Below are positions 8,617 through 17,091 of a stretch of DNA of 64,000 nucleotides, piece by piece. A model generated the notes under the pieces. The model saw only the letters and a list, made by a program, of their open reading frames with translations, did no database searches and was not told the DNA's origin. Made by a program: the position numbers and the translations under genes. The stretch's first letter is position 1; every line of letters begins with the position of its first letter. This DNA is from Herbaspirillum sp. RV1423 (GTDB lineage Bacteria; Pseudomonadota; Gammaproteobacteria; Burkholderiales; Burkholderiaceae_D). The DNA lies in the NCBI RefSeq assembly GCF_000577615.1, contig NZ_CBXX010000005.1, forward strand, positions 186,001-250,000, read 5' to 3'.

Positions 8617-10719
8617 ATGAGAAGAAGCGTTCTGAAAGTCCTGATGGTGGAGGATGATCCCGCGGATGTCGAACTATCGCGTTATGAACTGGTGCGCGCC
8701 GGCATTGCCTGCGAAGTGAAGCAGGTCGACACCGAGGATACGTTCGTCGACGCCTTGAGCAGCTATCAGCCCGATATCATTCTCGGCGATTTTTCCTTGC
8801 CCGGCTTCGATGGCATGTCGGCGCTGCAGATCGTCCAGCAGATGACGCCGAACACGCCTTTCCTGTTCGTTTCCGGCACCATGGGCGAAGAGCGCGCGAT
8901 CAAGGCGCTCAAGCAGGGCGCCTATGACTATGTGCTCAAATCCAACCTCGCGCGCCTGCCGTCGGCAGTGGAGCGGGCCTTGCAGGAAGCGCATCAGAAG
9001 CAGATCCGCAACAAGATGGAACAGGCCTTGCAGGCCGAGCGCAATCTGCTGTCAGCCATCTTCGACACCACCGGCGCGTTGGGGCTGATGCTGGACAAGG
9101 ACGGCTGCATCGTGCGCTTCAACCAGGCAGCGGAACGAACGACCGGTTATGCGCTGTCGGACGTGCAGGGCAGGCATTTTTGGGATGTTTTCTTTCCGCC
9201 GGAAGAAATCGAACAGGTGCACACGCATTTCCTGCACTGGCATTTGCAGGCCCAGCCTTTGCAATACCAGAGCCGCTGGCTGACCGCCGGCGGCGAACGG
9301 CGCGAGATATTATGGTTGACGACTTCCCTGCAGGAAGACAACGGCGCGGCGCTCAATTTCATTTGCAGCGGCATCGACATCACCCAATGGCGCCAGGCGG
9401 AAGATCGCGTGCATCGCCTGAGCAACTACGATGTGTTGACCGGCCTGCCCAATCGCAGCCTGTTGCGCGACCGGCTTGAGCAAGGCATCACGCGCGTGGA
9501 GCGCGAACATCGGCCCGGCTTGCTTGCCGTGGTACTGATCGGCATACGCGGCGCCATCGCCGTGCGCGAAAGCCTCGGCCTGCAACTGAGCGAACTCGTA
9601 CTGGTCGAGTCCGGTCGCAGGCTGACCGGACTGATGCAGCACGACGCCACGCTGGCGCGCTTCGGCGACACCAGCTTCGCCATGGTGCTGCATGTGCCGG
9701 ACCAGGACCAGATCGCCATGGCGGTGCAGGAAGTCATCGACGTATTGGACCAGCCTTACCACGTCGACGAGCACGAGGGCGTCTATCTGGAGTCCAACAT
9801 CGGCGTCACCATCTATCCGAACGACGGCGACAACGGCGACGCCTTGCTGCAAGCCGCTGAAGTGGCCATGCATCGAGCCATGGACAATGTGCTGGAGCGT
9901 TTCCAGTTTTATACGCCGGCGCTCAACAGCCAGGTCAGCCATCGCTTGCAAATGGCCTCGCAATTGCGTCAGGCGGTGCAAAAGAAGGAACTGCTGCTGC
10001 ATTACCAGCCGCAGGTGTCGCTGCAAAGCGGCGAGATCGTCGGCGTCGAAGCGCTGTTGCGCTGGCAGCATCCGGAAAAGGGCATGATTTCGCCGATGGA
10101 ATTCATCCCTCTGGCGGAAGAAACCGGGTTGATCGTGCCGATCGGCGAATGGGTGCTGCGCACGGCTTGCGCGCAGGGCAAGCGCTGGCACGACATGGGG
10201 GCGCATGGCCTGACGATGGCGGTCAATCTGTCTGCCAAGCAGTTCGCGCAAAAAAACCTCGAGAGCATGGTGCGTAATGCACTGGATGAAAGCGGCCTGG
10301 ATTCGCACTGCCTGGAGCTCGAATTGACCGAAAGCGCGTCGATGGAATCGCCCGAAAAAAGCATCGAGGTCATGCGGCTCCTCAAGGCCATGGGGCTGCG
10401 ACTGTCGATCGACGATTTCGGCACCGGCTATTCCAATCTCAATTACCTGAAGCGCTTTCCGGTGGATCAGTTGAAGATCGATCGCTCCTTCGTGCGCGAC
10501 GTCACCAGCGACGCCGACGACCTGGCGATCTCGCGAGCGGTCATCGCGCTGGCGCGCAGCCTGCATCTGGAAGTGCTGGCCGAAGGCGTGGAAGAGCTGG
10601 GGCAGTTCGACATCATGAAAGAGAACGGCTGCGACAAGGTGCAGGGATATTACTTCAGCAAGCCGCTGGCCGTGGAGGACTGCACCAGATTCTTGCAGCA
10701 GCATGGAAAGATCCGCTGA
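8617..10719 (+). CDS. Response regulator with PAS, degenerate GGDEF and EAL domains (predicted c-di-GMP phosphodiesterase)
   Basis: A 700-residue protein. The receiver domain (about 5-120) has Asp58 in ILGDFSLPG and Lys108 in VLKSN. A PAS domain follows (about 150-265), then a GGDEF domain (about 275-430) and an EAL domain (about 450-695). The GGDEF signature is replaced by GDTSF at residues 350-354, so cyclase activity is unlikely. The EAL motif EALLR (Glu478) and DDFGTGYSNLNYLK are intact, so the protein should hydrolyse c-di-GMP. The start was set at 8617, where AAGGGG adjoins the ATG and the receiver fold begins. It shares an operon with the kinase and Rcp1-like gene. Confidence 0.9.
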   Translation: MRRSVLKVLMVEDDPADVELSRYELVRAGIACEVKQVDTEDTFVDALSSYQPDIILGDFSLPGFDGMSALQIVQQMTPNTPFLFVSGTMGEERAIKALKQGAYDYVLKSNLARLPSAVERALQEAHQKQIRNKMEQALQAERNLLSAIFDTTGALGLMLDKDGCIVRFNQAAERTTGYALSDVQGRHFWDVFFPPEEIEQVHTHFLHWHLQAQPLQYQSRWLTAGGERREILWLTTSLQEDNGAALNFICSGIDITQWRQAEDRVHRLSNYDVLTGLPNRSLLRDRLEQGITRVEREHRPGLLAVVLIGIRGAIAVRESLGLQLSELVLVESGRRLTGLMQHDATLARFGDTSFAMVLHVPDQDQIAMAVQEVIDVLDQPYHVDEHEGVYLESNIGVTIYPNDGDNGDALLQAAEVAMHRAMDNVLERFQFYTPALNSQVSHRLQMASQLRQAVQKKELLLHYQPQVSLQSGEIVGVEALLRWQHPEKGMISPMEFIPLAEETGLIVPIGEWVLRTACAQGKRWHDMGAHGLTMAVNLSAKQFAQKNLESMVRNALDESGLDSHCLELELTESASMESPEKSIEVMRLLKAMGLRLSIDDFGTGYSNLNYLKRFPVDQLKIDRSFVRDVTSDADDLAISRAVIALARSLHLEVLAEGVEELGQFDIMKENGCDKVQGYYFSKPLAVEDCTRFLQQHGKIR

Positions 10720-10761
10720 ACCGCAGCGCGCGAAAGATGTTTTGGTGGATAATCTGCTTCC

Positions 10762-11364
10762 ATGACTGCCACAACATCTTTCGTCCAAACGCCATTCCGC
10801 GGCCTGCTGCTGGCGGCCGGCAGAGGCACGCGCTTCGATCCCGCCGGCACCGGCAATAAGTTGCTGGCGCGTTTGCCCGATAGCGGAGAGATCGTCGCGG
10901 TCGCCGCCGCGCGCAGTATGCTGCAAGTTTTGCCGGTGCTGGCAGTGGTCAACGCCATCGACAGCGAAGTCGCGCGATGCCTGGCGGCGGCAGGTTGCGA
11001 TGTGGTGGAATGCGCCGATGCCGCCGCCGGCATGAGCGCATCGCTGATGTGCGGGATCCGGCACGCGCAGGAAGCTGCGGGCTGGATCATTGCACTGTGC
11101 GACATGCCTTATGTGCAGCCGTCAACGCACGCCGGTTTGCTGGCGGCATTGAAAGACGGTGTGCATATCGCCGTGCCGACTTGTGAGGGAAAGCGCGGCA
11201 ATCCGGTCGGGTTCGGCCGAAGCCATCTGGAAGGATTGCTAGGCCTGAGCGGCGATCGCGGCGCACGCGGATTGCTGCAGGATTTTCCGGTCAACGAAGT
11301 TCCCGTCAACGATCCCGGCATCCACCGGGATATCGACACGCGCGCCGACCTCGCCGCGCGCTGA
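10762..11364 (+). CDS. mocA: Molybdenum cofactor cytidylyltransferase-like protein (MocA/MobA family)
   Basis: A 200-residue NTP-transferase. The N-terminal LLLAAGRGTRFDPAG is the nucleotide-binding loop of MobA/MocA enzymes, and IIALCDMPYVQPSTH contains the metal-binding aspartate. Such enzymes add CMP to molybdopterin to make the MCD form of the cofactor used by xanthine-oxidase-family hydroxylases. The assignment as MocA rather than MobA rests on its convergent neighbour, the xdhC-iorB-iorA hydroxylase locus, whose enzymes use MCD. Only 12 bp separate its stop from that of xdhC. Confidence 0.82.
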   Translation: MTATTSFVQTPFRGLLLAAGRGTRFDPAGTGNKLLARLPDSGEIVAVAAARSMLQVLPVLAVVNAIDSEVARCLAAAGCDVVECADAAAGMSASLMCGIRHAQEAAGWIIALCDMPYVQPSTHAGLLAALKDGVHIAVPTCEGKRGNPVGFGRSHLEGLLGLSGDRGARGLLQDFPVNEVPVNDPGIHRDIDTRADLAAR

Positions 11365-11376
11365 AATCACGCCGAT

Positions 11377-12402
11377 CTATTTGGTGAATTCGCCCACTGC
11401 GCAGCCGTCGCTGCCCGCCGTCGGCAGAGGATCGGTGCGTGCCGCATGGGTCTGCGAGATCGTCACGCCGTTGCGGATCGCTGTCATTTCGGCCAGGATG
11501 GCGATGGCGATCTCAGGTGGTGTCCGCGCGCCGAGGAACAGGCCGACCGGGCCGTGCAGCTTGTCGATCTCGGCTGCACTGATGTCGAACAGCGCCAGCC
11601 GTTCGCGCCGCTTGATGTTGTTGGTGCGCGAGCCGATGGCGCCGATATAGAAGGCCGGCGACTTCAGCGCCTCGATCAGCGCCATGTCGTCGAGTTTGGG
11701 ATCGTGCGTGAGCGTCACCACGGCGCTGTTGGCGTCGAGCTGCAGGCGCAGCAGCAGGTCGTCGGGCATGTCGCCGGACAGTTCGACGCCGGAGATGTCC
11801 CATTCCTGCAGATATTCTTCGCGCGGGTCGCACACGATGACCTGATAGTCGAGCGCCAGTGCAAATTGCGCTACGTAACGCGACATTTGCGCGGCGCCGA
11901 TAATGACCAGGCGATAGCGCGGACCATATGGCGCGATCAGCTTGCGTTCCTGCACCACCGTCTGGTGCGCATGGCTGTCGGTGGCGAGGCTGGCGGCGCC
12001 GGTGTCGAGATCGAGCGTACGCGTCACGCGCAGGCCCTGGCGCACGGCAGCCAGCAATTCGGCGATGCGCGATTGGGATGACACCGGTTCCATCATGATT
12101 TCCAGCGTGCCGCCGCAGGGCAGGCCGAAGCGGTGCGCCTCGTCGGCGGTGAGGCCGTATGTCAGTCCGAACGGCAGCGCCTTGTTCAACTCGCCGGCCT
12201 GGACGCGCCGGATCAGGTCGTCTTCCACGCAGCCGCCGGACACCGAACCGCGCACATGGCCGTCGCCGCGAATCGCCATCATCGACCCGACCGGGCGCGG
12301 CGCCGATCCCCAGGTATGGGTGACGGTGCCGAGCAGGACGCGGTGTCCCTGCTGGTGCCAGGCGAGGGCGGTATTGAGGACGTCGAAGTCGATGGATTCC
12401 AT
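11377..12402 (-). CDS. xdhC: XdhC/CoxI-family molybdenum cofactor insertion protein
   Basis: A 341-residue protein. The N-terminal XdhC_CoxI domain contains GTVTHTWGSAPRPVGSMMAI and GSVSGGCVEDDL. The C-terminal Rossmann-like domain contains LVIIGAAQMSRYVAQFA (about 165-182) and AIGSRTN. Family members bind sulfurated Mo cofactor and deliver it to molybdenum hydroxylases. It is transcribed with iorB and iorA upstream (31 bp after the iorB stop), which are its probable clients. It was called on the minus strand because the start, length and domain order are complete there. Confidence 0.92.
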   Translation of the reverse strand: MESIDFDVLNTALAWHQQGHRVLLGTVTHTWGSAPRPVGSMMAIRGDGHVRGSVSGGCVEDDLIRRVQAGELNKALPFGLTYGLTADEAHRFGLPCGGTLEIMMEPVSSQSRIAELLAAVRQGLRVTRTLDLDTGAASLATDSHAHQTVVQERKLIAPYGPRYRLVIIGAAQMSRYVAQFALALDYQVIVCDPREEYLQEWDISGVELSGDMPDDLLLRLQLDANSAVVTLTHDPKLDDMALIEALKSPAFYIGAIGSRTNNIKRRERLALFDISAAEIDKLHGPVGLFLGARTPPEIAIAILAEMTAIRNGVTISQTHAARTDPLPTAGSDGCAVGEFTK

Positions 12403-12433
12403 GTGCGGTTCTTTCTTCTCTCCAAATCTTCTC

Positions 12434-14737
12434 TTATGCTTTCTTCAACTGCTCGCGAATCGGCAACTGGCGGATGCGTTTGCCGGTGGCGGCGAAGATC
12501 GCATTGCACAGCGCCGGCGCAATCGTCGGCGTGGCCGGTTCGCCGACACCACCCAGAGGCACGTCCAGCGTATGCGGCACGATATGCACCTGGATCTGGC
12601 CGGGAGCGGCGAACGAACGCAAGACTTCGTAGTCGTGGAAATTGCTTTGCTCCACGGCGCCGTTCTTGAACGAGATTTCGCCGCTCATGGCCAGGCTGAT
12701 GCCCATGATGCACGCGCCTTCGACCTGTGAACGGATACGGTCCGGGTTGATCGACGGGCCGCAGTCGACCGCGATGTCGACGCGCGGAACCGTCACCTCG
12801 CCCGCATCGTTCACTTCGACTTCCACCACCGCAGCGATGTAGGTCACGAAGCTGTAGCACACCGCCAGCCCGAGGCCGCGGCCCTTGGGCAACTTGCGGC
12901 CCCAGCCTGCCTTGGACGTCGCCAGTTCGATCACGCCGCGCATGCGGCCGGTGTCGAGCGGATAGCGTTGCGGCGACTCGCCGTAATTCCAGCCGTCGGA
13001 CATCTCCGAGGGATTGATCTTGCGCGCGGGGCCGATCAATTCCAGCAGGTAGTCGCGATGGTCGCGCTTGGCCGCCGCCGCCAGTTCGGCGCTGAACGAT
13101 TGGACCGCGAACGCATGCGGGATATTCGATACCGAACGGAACCAGCCGATACGGGTATGCGCTTCGACCTCCGGCGCTTCCACGCGGAAGTTGGGAATGG
13201 CGTACGGAATATTGATCGCCGACATCGCCAGCTCGAACGGCGCTTCGCCCTTGGCGCCGGCCGAGAAGATCGATGCGATGGTCGGCGCGGCGGTGCGGTG
13301 CAGCCAGGAGGTGACTTTGCCGTTGGCGTCGAGGCCGGCTTCCAGATGTTCCACCGAGACCGTGTGCAGATAGTCGTGGTGGATGTCGTCTTCGCGCGTC
13401 CAAGTGACCTTGACCGGTGCACCGTCCATGGCCTTGGACAGCAGCGCGGCTTCGGCGGCGAAGTCCGGCTTGGATTTGCGGCCGAAACCGCCGCCCAGCA
13501 GCGTGACGTTGACGGTGACTTCTTCCGGTTTCAGGCCGAGATGGCCGGCGACCGTTTCGCGGGTGGCTTGCGGCGCCTGTACGCAGGCCCAGACTTCGCA
13601 TTTGCCGCCGACGATGCGGGCGACCGCCGCCGGCGGCTCCATCGTCGCGTGAGCGAGGTGCGGCAGGTAGTATTCCGCCTCGACGCGGCGCGGCGCCCTG
13701 GACAGCGCCGACATGGCGTCGCCGGTATTGCGCACGGCCTTGGCCGGCTTGCGCGCGGCGGCTTCCATGGTCTTGCGGTATTCGACCGAATCGTAGGACG
13801 CGTTGGGACCGTTGTCCCAGGTCAGTTTGAGCGCTTCCCGGCCTTTGATGGCGGCCCAGGTATTGCGCGCGATGACGGCCACGCCGCCGAGTGGATTGAA
13901 CAGCGCCGGCGGCGGGCTGCCCTTGAGTTCGATTATGCGGATCACACCCGGCACCTTGAGAGCTTCGCTGCTGTCGACACTCGCCAGTTTGCCGCCATAG
14001 ACCGGCGGACGTGCGATGACCGCGTACACCATGCCATCCAGGCGGGTGTCGATGCCATACTGGGTGTTGCCGGTGACGATATCGTGGATATCGATGGCGC
14101 GGGTGCTTTCCTTGCCGATGTAGCGGAACTGCTGCGGCGTTTTCAGTTGCACCGCTTCACGCGCCGGCAACGGCAGCTTGGCGGCATCGGCGGCGACTTC
14201 GCCGAAACCGAACTTGCGGCCGCTGGGCTTGTGGATCAGCTCATGATTCTTCGCTTCGACTTCGCCGACCGGCACATTCCAGCGTTTGGCGGCGGCGGTT
14301 TCCAGCATCAGGCGGGCGGTGGCGCCGACCTGGCGCATCGGTCCGAAAGAATGGCGCATGCTGCGTGAACCGTCGGTGTTCTGGTTGCCGTATTTTTCCT
14401 GGTCGCCCTGGGCCTGGATGACGCGCACGCGGCTCCAGTCGGCTTCGAGTTCGTCGGCCACCACCATCGGCAGGCTGGTGCGCACGCCCTGGCCCATTTC
14501 GGAGCGGTGGGCGACGATGGAGACGACGCCGTCGGCGCCGATCGAGACGAACAGCAGAGCGCTGTCCTTGAGGCCGCCGGGCATGCCGTCGCCGCCGTAT
14601 TTGGGCGCGTCGGCGGCCATGACGATGCCATTGACGCCGACCGTCAAGGCCAGGCCGGTGAGGGCGCCGATGCCTTTGAGCAGGCTGCGGCGGCTTAATT
14701 GAATGTTATCGACAACCGTGCTCACGTCGGTGCTCAT
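12434..14737 (-). CDS. iorB: Molybdopterin-binding subunit of a periplasmic aldehyde/isoquinoline oxidoreductase (IorB-like)
   Basis: A 767-residue large subunit of the xanthine-oxidase family, IorB/aldehyde dehydrogenase type. The N-terminus carries a twin-arginine signal ([19 protein letters not shown], about residues 15-33), so the mature enzyme is probably exported folded to the periplasm. Typical motifs are [36 protein letters not shown] and [20 protein letters not shown] near the C-terminus, the last containing the catalytic Glu of GVGEP. The start at 14737 overlaps the iorA stop in ATGA. The substrate is not readable; isoquinoline, aldehydes or other N-heterocycles are possible. Confidence 0.9.
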   Translation of the reverse strand: MSTDVSTVVDNIQLSRRSLLKGIGALTGLALTVGVNGIVMAADAPKYGGDGMPGGLKDSALLFVSIGADGVVSIVAHRSEMGQGVRTSLPMVVADELEADWSRVRVIQAQGDQEKYGNQNTDGSRSMRHSFGPMRQVGATARLMLETAAAKRWNVPVGEVEAKNHELIHKPSGRKFGFGEVAADAAKLPLPAREAVQLKTPQQFRYIGKESTRAIDIHDIVTGNTQYGIDTRLDGMVYAVIARPPVYGGKLASVDSSEALKVPGVIRIIELKGSPPPALFNPLGGVAVIARNTWAAIKGREALKLTWDNGPNASYDSVEYRKTMEAAARKPAKAVRNTGDAMSALSRAPRRVEAEYYLPHLAHATMEPPAAVARIVGGKCEVWACVQAPQATRETVAGHLGLKPEEVTVNVTLLGGGFGRKSKPDFAAEAALLSKAMDGAPVKVTWTREDDIHHDYLHTVSVEHLEAGLDANGKVTSWLHRTAAPTIASIFSAGAKGEAPFELAMSAINIPYAIPNFRVEAPEVEAHTRIGWFRSVSNIPHAFAVQSFSAELAAAAKRDHRDYLLELIGPARKINPSEMSDGWNYGESPQRYPLDTGRMRGVIELATSKAGWGRKLPKGRGLGLAVCYSFVTYIAAVVEVEVNDAGEVTVPRVDIAVDCGPSINPDRIRSQVEGACIMGISLAMSGEISFKNGAVEQSNFHDYEVLRSFAAPGQIQVHIVPHTLDVPLGGVGEPATPTIAPALCNAIFAATGKRIRQLPIREQLKKA

Positions 14738-15201
14738 TTTGCGCCTCCATTCTGTGCGGCGGCTTGCTTGATCGCGGCCTTGATGCGGGTATAGGTGCCG
14801 CAGCGGCAGATGTTGCCGCTCATGGCGTTGTCGATGTCCTTGTCGGTCGGGTTCGGCGTCGCGCGCAGCAGCGCGGTCGCCGACATGATCTGGCCAGCCT
14901 GGCAATAGCCGCATTGCGGCACGCCCAGCGCCATCCAGGCATCCTGCACCGACTTGCCGACCTTGTCTTCGGCAATCGCTTCGATGGTGGTGATCTTCTT
15001 GCCGACTGCCGCCGAGATCGGCGTGATGCACGAGCGGATCGGTTCGCCGTCGAGATGCACGGTGCAGGCGCCGCACAGCGCCATGCCGCAGCCGAATTTG
15101 GTGCCGGTCATGCCGAGCTGGTCACGCAGGGTCCAGAGAATGGGCGTGTCTTCGGGCAAATCGACATTGTGTTGTTTGCCGTTGATGGTGAGCGTGGGCA
15201 T
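14734..15201 (-). CDS. iorA: [2Fe-2S] subunit of the molybdenum hydroxylase (IorA-like)
   Basis: A 155-residue small subunit with two [2Fe-2S] clusters. The plant-type ferredoxin domain has Cys38, Cys43, Cys46 and Cys58 ([16 protein letters not shown]). The helical second domain has Cys97, Cys100, Cys132 and Cys134 (QCGYCQAGQ and NICRCGTY). It passes electrons from the Mo site of IorB to an acceptor, probably a cytochrome in this two-subunit type. It lacks its own Tat signal and would be co-exported with IorB. A LysR-type inverted repeat lies about 150 bp upstream of its start. Confidence 0.94.
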   Translation of the reverse strand: MPTLTINGKQHNVDLPEDTPILWTLRDQLGMTGTKFGCGMALCGACTVHLDGEPIRSCITPISAAVGKKITTIEAIAEDKVGKSVQDAWMALGVPQCGYCQAGQIMSATALLRATPNPTDKDIDNAMSGNICRCGTYTRIKAAIKQAAAQNGGAK

Positions 15202-15342
15202 TGTTGTTATACCTTTCCGACTTGGGGATGCCTAATGAAGGAATATGGCGCTGCCGAAAAACAATGTAGCAGCAAATCCATGGAGATGTTGGAGTATCGC
15301 AATGATTGCGCGATGTTGAAATGGCTTGCTTGGGAATTCTTG

Positions 15343-15359
15343 ATTCCTGTTTTGGGAAT
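15343..15359 (-). promoter_or_regulatory. LysR-type operator upstream of iorA
   Basis: Inverted repeat ATTCC-N7-GGAAT located between the end of the LysR gene and iorA. The core fits the T-N11-A rule for LysR boxes. The same arms, spacing and nearly the same spacer occur at the start of the LysR gene (16331-16349), which supports autoregulation plus control of iorAB. Confidence 0.7.
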
Positions 15360-15376
15360 AATTGTTCTGTTCCTGT

Positions 15377-16330
15377 CTACGTCATTGCATCCGGCTGCAT
15401 CGGAAAGTCGCCCGCCGATGACAAGGCGTCCAGCAAAGCGTCAAATACCAGACGCACGCGCGCCGGCACCGGTCCGCGCTGCGGGCGGTAAACATAGAGA
15501 TCCCAGGGCGAGGGCGCCAGGTCTTGCAACACCGCGACCAGCGCGCCGCTACGGATATGCGGCATTGCCAGGAAGGCCGGCAACTGGCCGAAGGCAACGC
15601 CATCGAGCACGGCGCGACGTTCGGTGTCGGGATCGTCGGTGATGAAGGCCGGCAGGCGTGGCGCGACTTGCTGGCCGTCGGCGAAATACCAGGGCCAGAT
15701 ACGGCCGGTGTTGCGATCGACCACCGCGCTCATCGGGCACTGCACCAGTTCCTCCAGCGTCGCCGGCGTGCCGCAGCGTGCAATAAGTTGCGGGCTGGCG
15801 CAGACGAAAAATGCCACTTTCGCCACCGCGCGGGCGACATAGCGACTGTCGCGCAGAAAGCCGATGCGGATGCCGATGTCGATTTTGTCATCGACGGCGT
15901 CGGTGATGATTTCAGACAGGCGGAGATCGAGCGTGATGTGGGGATGATCGAGCGCGATGCGATTGAGCACCGGCAGCAGGTAAGTGCGCGTCAGCGTGCC
16001 GGGCGCCGTGATGCGGACGATGCCGCGCAGGGCGTCGTCGTTGCGATGGTTGTTGTCGAGAAATAAATCGTCGAGCGCATTGATCGATTCGCGCGCCCGG
16101 TGCATCAGGCGTTCGCCGAATGTGGTGATGCGTACCTGACGCGTGTTACGATGAAACAGCAGTTCGCCGAAGGAGGCTTCCAGTTCCTTGACGGCGCGCG
16201 TGACCACCTGCGGCGAGATGCCCATGCGCACGGCGGCTTCGCGGAAATTGGCGCTTTCCGCCGCCATGCAGAAAATCCGTAATTGCTCGATGCGGTTCAG
16301 CTTGTTCTCCCTGTTCGACCATCGGTTCAT
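15377..16330 (-). CDS. LysR-family transcriptional regulator of the iorAB-xdhC locus
   Basis: A 317-residue regulator if the ATG at 16330 is used. The helix-turn-helix is in NFREAAVRMGISPQVVTRAVKELE. A LysR substrate-binding domain follows (about 95-300). An alternative start is CTG at 16300: it has AGGGAG seven bases upstream and gives LNRIEQLRIFCMAAES, a very typical LysR N-terminus. The ATG at 16330 abuts the operator palindrome and has no Shine-Dalgarno. It is transcribed toward iorA and is the likely regulator of that operon. The inducer is unknown. Confidence 0.88.
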   Translation of the reverse strand: MNRWSNRENKLNRIEQLRIFCMAAESANFREAAVRMGISPQVVTRAVKELEASFGELLFHRNTRQVRITTFGERLMHRARESINALDDLFLDNNHRNDDALRGIVRITAPGTLTRTYLLPVLNRIALDHPHITLDLRLSEIITDAVDDKIDIGIRIGFLRDSRYVARAVAKVAFFVCASPQLIARCGTPATLEELVQCPMSAVVDRNTGRIWPWYFADGQQVAPRLPAFITDDPDTERRAVLDGVAFGQLPAFLAMPHIRSGALVAVLQDLAPSPWDLYVYRPQRGPVPARVRLVFDALLDALSSAGDFPMQPDAMT

Positions 16331-16349
16331 TATTCCACAAACAGGAATA
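16331..16349 (-). promoter_or_regulatory. LysR-type operator at the regulator's own promoter
   Basis: Perfect inverted repeat TATTCC-ACAAACA-GGAATA. Arms and 7-nt spacing match the site upstream of iorA at 15343-15359. The spacer also resembles it when read on the other strand (TGTTTGT versus TGTTTTG). Confidence 0.72.
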
Positions 16350-16540
16350 TCGGTTGTGCAGCAGGCAATCCGGCACAGATGGCATATGGTGAACGAAAGG
16401 CCATGAACTGAATTCCAGCCATGCAGAAGTGCTTCGGAATGGGGATGAACTAATGATTTTTCCCCTAGTCCCACAGGAACGCCGGGCTGAAAAGCTTGCG
16501 TTTTTCCGATTGTGTTTGGCAAACTGGCAAGGGAGAAATG

Positions 16541-16792
16541 ATGAAAGTGGATGTGTACAAGAGGGCCGAAGACAACAATCTCTGTTCTTACCTGGTGGTG
16601 CCGCATCAAAAACCGCTACCGGAAGAAGTCGTCAATACCGATTGGTTGGTACATGAGCTGGACGTCGATTTCGAGCGTGACGGCGGCATGCATTTCACGC
16701 TCGATCCGGAGGATGCTTTTCATCAGATCGGCGAAAAGGGTTATGCAATCAGTCATCTAGGCGACCGCACCATAGATGGCGACGTACACTGA
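16541..16792 (+). CDS. Small conserved hypothetical protein (Burkholderiales type)
   Basis: An 83-residue protein beginning MKVDVYKRAEDNNLCSYLVV, with no signal peptide or transmembrane segment. Its ending, EKGYAISHLGDRTIDGDV, and start resemble short uncharacterised Burkholderiales proteins (possibly DUF6139, from memory). Two adjacent ATGs exist at 16538 and 16541. The second is preferred because GGGAG lies at 16531-16535 with better spacing. A second small gene follows 41 bp downstream, so they may form a two-gene unit. No function is known. Confidence 0.7.
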   Translation: MKVDVYKRAEDNNLCSYLVVPHQKPLPEEVVNTDWLVHELDVDFERDGGMHFTLDPEDAFHQIGEKGYAISHLGDRTIDGDVH

Positions 16793-16833
16793 GCCGGACA
16801 GACCAGACAGATTGCGGATACGAGGAGACCACC

Positions 16834-17067
16834 ATGCCGGTTGAACAGTTGGGCGACTATGAAATCGAGTATTCGGGAATCAGGCTGGCGGCTGACAGCA
16901 ACGACTGGGCGGCCAACGTGGCGATTTTCGGGCCGTCGACCAATCCCATGCATCGCAATCCCATCTTTCCTTCCCAGCGCGTCTTGCTGGACACAGTTTT
17001 TCACGACGAAAAATCGGCTGAACAGGAAGCCAGAAAGGCGGCAGTGGCGATGCTGGAGCATCGCTGA
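16834..17067 (+). CDS. Small hypothetical protein
   Basis: A 77-residue soluble protein starting at an ATG with GAGGAG upstream (about 16821-16827). It contains GIRLAADSNDWAANVAIFGP and a charged C-terminal helix (DEKSAEQEARKAAVAMLEHR). It resembles small proteins of unknown function often found as single genes in betaproteobacteria. It lies downstream of another small gene (41 bp gap) and converges on the diguanylate cyclase gene, whose stop is 24 bp away. I do not recognise a family. Confidence 0.6.
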   Translation: MPVEQLGDYEIEYSGIRLAADSNDWAANVAIFGPSTNPMHRNPIFPSQRVLLDTVFHDEKSAEQEARKAAVAMLEHR

Positions 17068-17091
17068 TTCCGTCCCCGTTGTTACCAGGTC

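Noticed and set aside
12968-14368. 466-codon open frame on the plus strand across iorB
   Set aside because: Mirror of iorB codon bias; the translation has no recognisable domain while the minus strand encodes a complete hydroxylase subunit.
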